NCBI GenBank assembly: GCA_017630975.1 | Contig: JAGBUF010000352.1 | Coordinates: 1-6,697 of the forward strand | Direction: 5' to 3' | Source: Paraprevotella sp. | Lineage (GTDB): Bacteria; Bacteroidota; Bacteroidia; Bacteroidales; Bacteroidaceae | Length of the DNA: 6,697 nt | Shown here: positions 1 through 4,709 of the stretch, piece after piece | Layout: each line of letters begins with the position of its first letter | Numbering within the stretch: position 1 is the first letter of the stretch | Program-made: the position numbers and the translations under genes | The notes under the pieces: model-generated | Databases searched by the model: none | What the model was told of the DNA's origin: nothing | Seen by the model: only the letters and a program-made list of their open reading frames with translations

Positions 1-45
1 CAAACAAAATGTTCCTTCCCTGCACTGAAGGAAGGAGCATTTTGT
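1..45 (-). terminator. Intrinsic terminator hairpin after the FISUMP lipoprotein gene
   Basis: A long inverted repeat lies about 50 bp past the lipoprotein stop codon. Positions 4-11 pair with 38-45 (8 bp), 13-19 pair with 30-36 (7 bp) across one mismatch (12/37), and 20-21 pair with 28-29 around a 6-nt loop. In the minus-strand RNA the 3' arm ends in CATTTTGT followed by TTTG, giving a U-rich tail; the window edge cuts off what follows. The + strand RNA could form nearly the same hairpin, so it may work in both directions and insulate a neighbour outside the window. Confidence 0.8.
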
Positions 46-94
46 CCAATTATTTTTCAATCCTTGTACTGGGCGAAGGATGCACTTTAAACTC

Positions 95-784
95 TCACTT
101 CACCACGGCGCGAACGGTGCAACCAGCGTCACGACTGATGTAGTCGAACATGCCGCAATAAGCATGACGGATTTCGAGCCCCCACGCCCCATACGACTGG
201 AGCTCACCGAGCGATTTCGACCAGTAGACACTGGAAACTACTTTAAGGTGGGCAGGAAGGAATATACTATTTCCGTTACGACCGGCAACTTTGTATCCTA
301 TAACGTTGTTTTGAGTAGTCCATTCCCAAGTGCAGTAAGTCAGTAGTTCTTCAAACTCTAAAGAAGTCGGCATGCGCCATCTGTCGCCCCAATTGGCTGT
401 AGCAGCATCATCTTCAGGTTCAAGAATGGTTAGATTGTCCACTGTACCATTTCTGCTAATTGTACAATATTTAGTTTGAGAATCTTTTGTTCCGTTACAC
501 CATTTGTAGGTACTCCAATCGTATGTATTCTTAGGGGTGGTCTCACCCCAAGCGAAATAATTACCATAGTCTTCAGGACATTCGGCACCAATATTGCGGT
601 CTGCCCACAATGTTCCAGTCGGCAAACCTAAATCAACAGCCATACCACCATCAGGATTTGTCAAATCAGGATCCTGCACCGTATTCGGTTTTACCTCATC
701 ATCCTCTCCACAACTGGTTACAGTCATTCCAAATATAAAAACCAACAAAGCGGCCAATAATCGCCAATCTAAAAGTCTTTTCAT
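95..784 (-). CDS. Surface-type lipoprotein with FISUMP (Fib_succ_major) domain
   Basis: The 229-aa product starts at ATG 784; a GTG four codons upstream is less likely because it would put residues before the basic MKR start of the signal peptide. Residues 1-24 are a type II signal peptide (KR, hydrophobic 9-20, lipobox VTSC), with lipidated Cys25. GEDDE follows, an acidic stretch compatible with the surface-export signal of Bacteroidetes lipoproteins. Residues about 50-229 match the FISUMP pattern: VDLGLPTGTLW (50-60), EDYGNYFAWGETTPK (71-85), YKWCNG (93-98), LEPEDDAA (121-128), WRMPT (136-140), GNSIFLPA (171-178), YWSKSL (187-192) and a terminal R-x-x-G-x-T-V-R-A-V (218-227). The family is common in gut Bacteroidales and its molecular role is unknown; binding at the cell surface is an inference. 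The segment between FLPA and YWS is shorter than I expect for the family, and the last ~140 nt are unusually GC-rich. The gene stands alone with its own promoter and terminator. Confidence 0.85.
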   Translation of the reverse strand: MKRLLDWRLLAALLVFIFGMTVTSCGEDDEVKPNTVQDPDLTNPDGGMAVDLGLPTGTLWADRNIGAECPEDYGNYFAWGETTPKNTYDWSTYKWCNGTKDSQTKYCTISRNGTVDNLTILEPEDDAATANWGDRWRMPTSLEFEELLTYCTWEWTTQNNVIGYKVAGRNGNSIFLPAHLKVVSSVYWSKSLGELQSYGAWGLEIRHAYCGMFDYISRDAGCTVRAVVK

Positions 785-796
785 TATCTCAAACAC

Positions 797-1047
797 TTGT
801 CCGTATCGTGCGCAACCTTTGAGTAATAGTATTTAGTTCTTTATTTTGCTGTATAAAAACAAAAGATATACAAAGGTAAACTTAGGATACTAATTTTACG
901 TTCCACCAATATTAATTATTGTTAATGCATCAAATTAACCATAATCGTAACATTAACCTTAACCACAACTTCAAATGCCATACGGATTTATCTTTCATGG
1001 CGTTAGACGAAAATCAAGCAGAGAGCTATTTATGCTGAAACAGGAAC
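797..1047. other. AT-rich intergenic region between tsf and the lipoprotein gene
   Basis: I see no convincing gene here. The region holds the candidate -7 element at 871-878. It also contains an inverted repeat GTTAAT (921-926) / ATTAAC (934-939) with a 7-nt spacer, and three copies of TTAACC (935-940, 953-958, 959-964). These lie about 45-90 bp upstream of the -7 element, where an activator or repressor could bind, but the sequence is AT-rich enough for such repeats to arise by chance. Positions 965-1047 show nothing I can name. Confidence 0.4.
871..878 (-). promoter_or_regulatory. Candidate Bacteroidetes -7 promoter element for the lipoprotein gene
   Basis: Read on the minus strand this is TACCTTTG, an exact TAnnTTTG match, 86 nt upstream of the ATG at 784, which implies a leader of roughly 75 nt. 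There is no TTG at the expected ~20-nt spacing upstream (the nearest is 28 nt away), so this is a half-supported promoter. A looser match, TATCTTTTG, lies just downstream at 860-868. Confidence 0.45.
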
Positions 1048-1079
1048 AAAAAAAAGAGGTAACGCATCAGCGTTACCTC
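1048..1079 (-). terminator. Intrinsic terminator of the rplM-rpsI-rpsB-tsf operon
   Basis: On the minus strand a perfect 10-bp stem, GAGGTAACGC / GCGTTACCTC, with a TGAT loop (1056-1079) is followed directly by eight T residues (1048-1055). It begins about 27 nt after the tsf stop codon. The T run is on one side only, so it is directional and ends the ribosomal operon before the lipoprotein gene. Confidence 0.95.
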
Positions 1080-1106
1080 CTATCATCATTGTAATTGAAT
1101 TTCTGA

Positions 1107-2096
1107 TTACTCAGCGCGCAAAGTGAAGCGCTTGAAAGCTACTACGCTCAATTCAGGATCAGTTTCCTTCAATACTTCGCGTACAGTCTTCTTAGCTTCC
1201 ATGATGTCCTCTTGGTTCAACAAGCAAACCTCTTTCAAGAACTTAGCCAAACGACCTTTTGCGATGTTTTGAATCATTGCTTCAGGCAGGTTGGCAGACT
1301 TCTCTGCAGATACAGCAGCGATGATTTCCTTAGCCTTAGCTACATCCTCAGCTGTGATCCAACCCTTAGCCATGTTGCTCTCCATGTGATCCTCAGAGTC
1401 AACGTGTGCAGGATTAATTCCGGCTTTCTTCAAAGCAGCCTCTACAGCCTTTTGAACTTGCTCTGCCTTAGTCTTCTCTACTGCAACAGCGATTTCTGCG
1501 TTCTTCACTTCTTCAGAAACGCCATCCTCGTCGATTGCGATAGGGCTCATGGCAGCTACCTGCATAGCGATGCGCTTACCAGCAGCCTCATTCACCTTAT
1601 TCAAAGCAACTAAAGTACAAAGTTGGTTCTTTCCTTGGTGGTTGTATACAGTAGTGTACTCACCCTCAACTGTCATGTAACCATCCAACTCCATCTTCTC
1701 ACCGGTGATACCTGAACGATCTGTTACTGCATCCTGTACAGTACCATTACCCAAAGGCAAAGTTTTGATTTCTTCCAAAGACTTGCACTTGTTGGCAATA
1801 GCCAAATCCAAGATATCTTGAGTTAATTTTACAAAATCTGCATTGTTTGCAACGAAGTCAGTTTCGCACTTCAAAGCGATAACAGCAGCGAAATTACCCT
1901 CAGCCTTAGCCAATACACAGCCTTCAGCTGCTTCACGGTCAGAACGCTTTGCAGCTACTGCCTGACCCTTCTTACGAATAATTTCCATTGCCTTATCGAT
2001 ATCATTGCCAGCTTCTTCCAAAGCTTTCTTGCAATCCATCATACCAGCTCCAGACATTTGACGGAGCTTGGTGATATCAGCCATTGTAACAGCCAT
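1107..2096 (-). CDS. tsf: Elongation factor Ts
   Basis: The 329-aa cytoplasmic product is EF-Ts, the guanine nucleotide exchange factor that releases GDP from EF-Tu so that EF-Tu can bind GTP and aminoacyl-tRNA again. The N-terminal UBA-like domain (about 5-45) carries the family signature (ITKLRQMSGAGMMDCKKAL). The EF-Tu-contacting TDFV motif is at T79-V82, with D80 and F81 at the same numbers as in E. coli EF-Ts. The core contains a duplicated exchange domain, and the C-terminal part includes IQNIAKGRLAKFLKEVCLLNQ, shown here as positions about 276-296. Length is as expected for a Bacteroidales EF-Ts (about 330 aa). The start is the first ATG; a second ATG at codon 5 (MADITK) is possible and differs little. 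It lies 34 nt after rpsB, is last in the operon, and is followed by a strong terminator. The rpsB-tsf pairing is widely conserved in bacteria. Confidence 0.97.
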   Translation of the reverse strand: MAVTMADITKLRQMSGAGMMDCKKALEEAGNDIDKAMEIIRKKGQAVAAKRSDREAAEGCVLAKAEGNFAAVIALKCETDFVANNADFVKLTQDILDLAIANKCKSLEEIKTLPLGNGTVQDAVTDRSGITGEKMELDGYMTVEGEYTTVYNHQGKNQLCTLVALNKVNEAAGKRIAMQVAAMSPIAIDEDGVSEEVKNAEIAVAVEKTKAEQVQKAVEAALKKAGINPAHVDSEDHMESNMAKGWITAEDVAKAKEIIAAVSAEKSANLPEAMIQNIAKGRLAKFLKEVCLLNQEDIMEAKKTVREVLKETDPELSVVAFKRFTLRAE

Positions 2097-2130
2097 AATC
2101 TATATTTAAGATTTTAGAGTTAATAATAAA

Positions 2131-2952
2131 TTAAGCTTCAGCTTCGGTTTCTGCTACTTCAGCAGTTTCTTCTGCTTTCTTCTCTACGCGTGCTTTTGTT
2201 GCACGTTTGCGAGGTTTAGCCTCTGCCGGTTGTTCACCTGCAGCCTCTGTGTCAATCTTTTCAGCCTTACGTTCTTCCAAACCTTCAGCGATAGCTGCAC
2301 AACATGCGTCGAGAATTACCTCTACGCTCTTGTTTGCATCGTCGTTTGCTGGAATTACGAAATCGATGTTGTCAGGATTAGAATTTGTATCTACGATAGC
2401 AAACACAGGGATACCCAAACGGTTAGCCTCACGCACAGCGATTTGCTCTTTCAACACGTCTACAACGAAAAGTGCAGATGGAAGACGAGTCAAGTCAGCG
2501 ATTGAACCCAAGTTCTTTTCCAACTTAGCACGTTGACGAGAGATCTGCAAGAACTCACGCTTAGACAAGTTAGAATATGTACCATCAGCAGTCAACTTAT
2601 CGATGTTAGCCATTTTCTTCACTGCCTTACGGATAGTTGGGAAATTGGTCAACATACCACCGGGCCAACGCTCGATTACATAAGGCATATTGACAGCAGA
2701 TGCTTTGTCAGCAACTACTTGCTTAGCTTGTTTTTTAGTAGCAACAAACAAAATCTTCTTACCAGATTTTGCGATTTGTTTCAAAGCCTCGGCAGCATCG
2801 TCGATCTTTGCAACAGTTTTATGAAGGTCAATGATATGAATACCATTGCGCTCCATGAAAATATAAGGAGCCATTGCTGGGTTCCATTTTCTCTTCAGAT
2901 GGCCGAAATGACAACCCGCTTCTAATAATGTATCAAAATTTGTTCTTGACAG
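2131..2952 (-). CDS. rpsB: 30S ribosomal protein S2 (uS2), probable CTG start
   Basis: The product is S2, a late-assembling 30S protein that contacts 16S rRNA at the head-body junction and is needed for S1 binding in organisms that have S1. The first in-frame ATG (2874) gives MAPYIFMERNGIHIIDL, but the same frame continues upstream and encodes SRTNFDTLLEAG, CHFGH and LKRKWNPA, the conserved S2 N-terminus including the HFGH and W-N-P signatures. The only plausible start that keeps it is CTG at 2950-2952; a stop lies five codons further up (2965-2967). This gives 273 aa, usual for Bacteroidales S2. Central family motifs are present (ERWPGGMLTNF, ADLTRLPSALFVVD, VREANRLGIPVFAIVDTNS). Residues after ~237 form a low-complexity Ala/Glu/Lys tail. 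There is no Shine-Dalgarno sequence; the CTG has an A-rich upstream region with A at -3 and -6. It follows a structured 125-nt gap after rpsI and is cotranscribed with tsf. Confidence 0.95.
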   Translation of the reverse strand: MSRTNFDTLLEAGCHFGHLKRKWNPAMAPYIFMERNGIHIIDLHKTVAKIDDAAEALKQIAKSGKKILFVATKKQAKQVVADKASAVNMPYVIERWPGGMLTNFPTIRKAVKKMANIDKLTADGTYSNLSKREFLQISRQRAKLEKNLGSIADLTRLPSALFVVDVLKEQIAVREANRLGIPVFAIVDTNSNPDNIDFVIPANDDANKSVEVILDACCAAIAEGLEERKAEKIDTEAAGEQPAEAKPRKRATKARVEKKAEETAEVAETEAEA

Positions 2953-2998
2953 TGTTTTTAAATTTTAAATCGTATACTTTCTTATTTGTTTCTCAACC

Positions 2999-3046
2999 AA
3001 CCCTTAGGTAGTCGTTTAAGAATCCTAAAGGTTTAGATACTAAACG
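2999..3046 (-). promoter_or_regulatory. Candidate pseudoknot leader upstream of rpsB
   Basis: In the minus-strand RNA, AACCTTTAGG (3024-3033) pairs with CCTAAGGGTT (2999-3008) as a 10-bp stem with one G-U pair around a 15-nt loop. That loop contains TAAACG (3013-3018), complementary to CGTTTA (3041-3046) located 5' of the stem. The order a-b-a'-b' is an H-type pseudoknot. A competing small hairpin GTTTAG-TAT-CTAAAC (3031-3045) uses the same upstream arm. No T run follows, so it is not an intrinsic terminator. A role in feedback control of rpsB is inferred: S2 represses its own rpsB-tsf mRNA in E. coli, but no sequence relation to that leader is claimed. Confidence 0.45.
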
Positions 3047-3077
3047 TCTATTACGCAGCTCGATAAACGGCCGAATA

Positions 3078-3464
3078 TTAACGCTTACTGAACTGGAATC
3101 TACGACGAGCTTTCGGTTGACCCGGTTTCTTACGCTCAACACAACGAGCATCACGTGTCATGAAGCCTTCAGCACGCAAAGCTTTCTTGTCGTCAGCATT
3201 GATTTTCACCAACGCACGTGCAATCGCCAATCGCAATGCTTGAGATTGACCAGTGAAACCACCGCCGTATACATTTACCTTGATATCATACTTCTCTTCA
3301 ACGCCCAAAGTTGCTAGCGGTTGCTTAACCACATACTGAAGGATTGTTGAGGGAAAGTACTGTGCAAGGTCTCTCTTGTTAATAGTAATCTTTCCTGTAC
3401 CCTCGCTTACATATACACGAGCAACAGCGCTCTTACGTCTGCCTAATGCATTAACTACTTCCAT
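3078..3464 (-). CDS. rpsI: 30S ribosomal protein S9 (uS9)
   Basis: The 128-aa product is S9, a protein of the 30S head whose C-terminal tail reaches the P-site tRNA anticodon stem-loop. Visible family features are the N-terminal LGRRKSAVARVYV (7-19), the INKRDLAQYFP segment (28-38), the glycine-rich VNVYGGGFTGQSQALRLAIARAL (63-85), and the basic C-terminus ERKKPGQPKARRRFQFSKR, which ends in the invariant Ser-Lys-Arg. Length matches the family. Start is an ATG 6 nt after the rplM stop codon, so the two are tightly cotranscribed, as in most bacteria. It is followed by a 125-nt gap (to the CTG start of rpsB) with no TAnnTTTG element, which suggests that rpsB is read from the same transcript. Confidence 0.97.
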   Translation of the reverse strand: MEVVNALGRRKSAVARVYVSEGTGKITINKRDLAQYFPSTILQYVVKQPLATLGVEEKYDIKVNVYGGGFTGQSQALRLAIARALVKINADDKKALRAEGFMTRDARCVERKKPGQPKARRRFQFSKR

Positions 3465-3470
3465 CGCTTA

Positions 3471-3932
3471 TTATTTATACAGGTTTATATCAATCAATTT
3501 AGGTTGTTGAGCCTCATGCTTGTGTTCGCTACCGGCATAGATATACAAGTTGCCGAGCAACTGATCTGCCAAACGATTCTTAGGCAACATACCCTTAACT
3601 ACTTTTCTCACCAATTTGTCTGCACCGTTAGGACGAGTCAACAAACGAGCAGGAGTCATCTCACGTTGACCACCGGGATAGCCGGTATAACGAAGATAAA
3701 CGCGATCGGTCCATTTATTACCGGTCAATTTCACTTTGTCTGCATTGATAATAATCACATTATCACCGCAATCTACATGAGGAGTAAAGTTTGGTTTGTA
3801 CTTACCTCTCAAAAGTTTTGCCACTTTTGAACCAAGACGACCCAATACTTGGTCTGTTGCATCAACAACGACCCATTCTTTCTTCACAGTCACCTTGTTC
3901 GCCGAAATGGTCTTGTAACTTAAAGTATCCAT
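3471..3932 (-). CDS. rplM: 50S ribosomal protein L13 (uL13)
   Basis: The 153-aa product is L13, an early 50S assembly protein that binds 23S rRNA. Family features are WVVVDATDQVLGRLGSKVAKLLRGK (20-44) near the N-terminus, the N-F-T-P-H-V-D-C-G-D segment (48-57), the V-x-L-T-G-x-K strand (67-73), YTGYPGG (82-88) and VKGMLPKNRL (111-120). The N-terminus MDTLSYKTISANKVTVKKE is a little longer than in E. coli L13 (142 aa), as usual for this phylum. It is the first gene of the operon, with a well-matched promoter about 140 nt upstream and a structured leader. The start is ATG without a Shine-Dalgarno sequence; the preceding ~25 nt are A/T-rich. In E. coli, L13 represses its own rplM-rpsI mRNA, which makes the leader here a reasonable place for the same kind of control. 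Confidence 0.97.
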   Translation of the reverse strand: MDTLSYKTISANKVTVKKEWVVVDATDQVLGRLGSKVAKLLRGKYKPNFTPHVDCGDNVIIINADKVKLTGNKWTDRVYLRYTGYPGGQREMTPARLLTRPNGADKLVRKVVKGMLPKNRLADQLLGNLYIYAGSEHKHEAQQPKLIDINLYK

Positions 3933-3973
3933 TCTAATTTTTAAATAATAATTGTTACTACTAATTTTCTCTT

Positions 3974-4048
3974 TCTGCGATTCCCTAACCGTCCTTTCAG
4001 GCCAATGGAAGAACTATTAACACGCAGACTTTAAGACCTTTACGGTCT
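3974..4048 (-). promoter_or_regulatory. Structured 5' leader of rplM (candidate L13 autoregulatory RNA)
   Basis: From the predicted start near 4061 the leader is about 130 nt. The first hairpin is AGACC-GTAAA-GGTCT (4034-4048). A second domain is closed by TCTGCG / CGCAGA (4023-4028 with 3974-3979). Inside it TTCC pairs with GGAA (4007-4010 with 3981-3984), and the apex is ATTGGCC-TGAAA-GGACGGT, with one G-A mismatch and two G-U pairs. The remaining ~40 nt before the ATG are A-rich and unstructured. Nested complementarity of this kind suggests a folded RNA; the regulator is not identifiable from sequence. Confidence 0.45.
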
Positions 4049-4068
4049 CTTTGATAATAATCGGCTTG

Positions 4069-4099
4069 CAAAATTACTATTTTTCAGGGAAATAGGCAA
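4069..4099 (-). promoter_or_regulatory. Promoter of the rplM-rpsI-rpsB-tsf operon
   Basis: On the minus strand, TTG (4097-4099) is followed after 20 nt by TAATTTTG (4069-4076). Both agree with the Bacteroidetes housekeeping promoter (-33 TTG, -7 TAnnTTTG). Transcription should begin near 4061, leaving a leader of about 130 nt before the rplM ATG. The sequence upstream of the -33 element is A/T-rich (4100-4130), as expected for a strong ribosomal promoter. Confidence 0.85.
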
Positions 4100-4135
4100 T
4101 AAATCTTATAAACTTTTTAATATTTTTTCTATCCC

Positions 4136-4651
4136 CTAAAATTCTAATCGCATGATATAGTCATTCATATAAAAACCATTTCCTATATCAAAATCACCTT
4201 GGCGATCTATCTTCATCCCTTTCTTAAGATAGAAGTCAAGAGCTGAATTATATCTATTTACGTTCAGCTCCAAAGCATGAACATGTGGATAATTCGTGCG
4301 GACATAACCCACCGCAAAATCAAACATCTCACCACCATAATGCCTGTGTTGATAATCTGGCAACACATATATCTTTTCCAAATGAAAACAATCATCGCCA
4401 TCAGGGCGAATGGAGAGATAACCTACCGCCTCTTCTCCAAAATACGCAATAAAGTATTGATGATGATGCTCCAACATCTGACGCTTCAAACTTTCCACAT
4501 CATACATCCAATGCATCATGTATTTGATTTGCTCCTCAGACAGTATCTCCTTATATGTATGAGGGAATACCTCACATGCCATACAATGAAGCAGTTCCAC
4601 CTCCTCTAAACCGGCTCGTTTGATTGAAAAGCCCACCTTATTATATATCAT
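4136..4651 (-). CDS. GNAT-family N-acetyltransferase
   Basis: The 171-aa product belongs to the GNAT superfamily, enzymes that move an acetyl group from acetyl-CoA to an amine; the substrate cannot be told from sequence. Residues 8-20 (FSIKRAGLEEVEL) form the N-terminal strand, and 67-82 (FIAYFGEEAVGYLSIR) the strands before motif A. Motif A is LEKIYVLPDYQHRHYGGEMF (91-110), the acetyl-CoA pyrophosphate-binding region. Its Q-x-x-H-x-G has His104 where the classical pattern has Gly. Motif B is ALELNVNRYNSALDFYLKKGM (126-146), with the usual N-x-x-A-x-x-F-Y. The ending GNGFYMNDYIMRLEF resembles acetyltransferases annotated in other Bacteroides. I chose ATG 4651; a GTG one codon upstream sits directly after an in-frame TAG. 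The gene begins just after the asnS terminator, leaving almost no room for its own promoter, and it is followed by the rplM promoter with no clear terminator between. Confidence 0.88.
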   Translation of the reverse strand: MIYNKVGFSIKRAGLEEVELLHCMACEVFPHTYKEILSEEQIKYMMHWMYDVESLKRQMLEHHHQYFIAYFGEEAVGYLSIRPDGDDCFHLEKIYVLPDYQHRHYGGEMFDFAVGYVRTNYPHVHALELNVNRYNSALDFYLKKGMKIDRQGDFDIGNGFYMNDYIMRLEF

Positions 4652-4664
4652 CACCTATTCATGT

Positions 4665-4698
4665 AAAAAAAAGATGAAGAGGCAGCCCCCTTCATCTT
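4665..4698 (-). terminator. Intrinsic terminator after asnS
   Basis: On the minus strand, AAGATGAAGGGG (4687-4698) pairs with CCTCTTCATCTT (4671-4682) as a 12-bp stem with one G-U pair and a 4-nt GCTG loop (4683-4686). It is followed directly by six further T residues (4665-4670). It begins 11 nt after the asnS stop codon. Its T run ends only 13 nt before the ATG of the acetyltransferase gene. Confidence 0.95.
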
Positions 4699-4709
4699 AT
4701 CATTCGTTC

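Noticed and set aside
80..346. Plus-strand open frame opposite the lipoprotein gene
   Set aside because: It is antisense to a well-supported minus-strand gene, has no recognisable family and no promoter; it is a shadow frame.
594..836. Plus-strand open frame overlapping the start of the lipoprotein gene
   Set aside because: It is antisense to the signal-peptide region and promoter leader, with no recognisable protein features.
2207..2536. Two overlapping plus-strand open frames inside rpsB
   Set aside because: They are complements of rpsB coding sequence, including the low-complexity tail; none resembles a known protein.
2999..3033. The rpsI-rpsB stem as an intrinsic terminator
   Set aside because: It is followed by GGTTGAGAAAC rather than a T run and has a 15-nt loop, so termination is unlikely.
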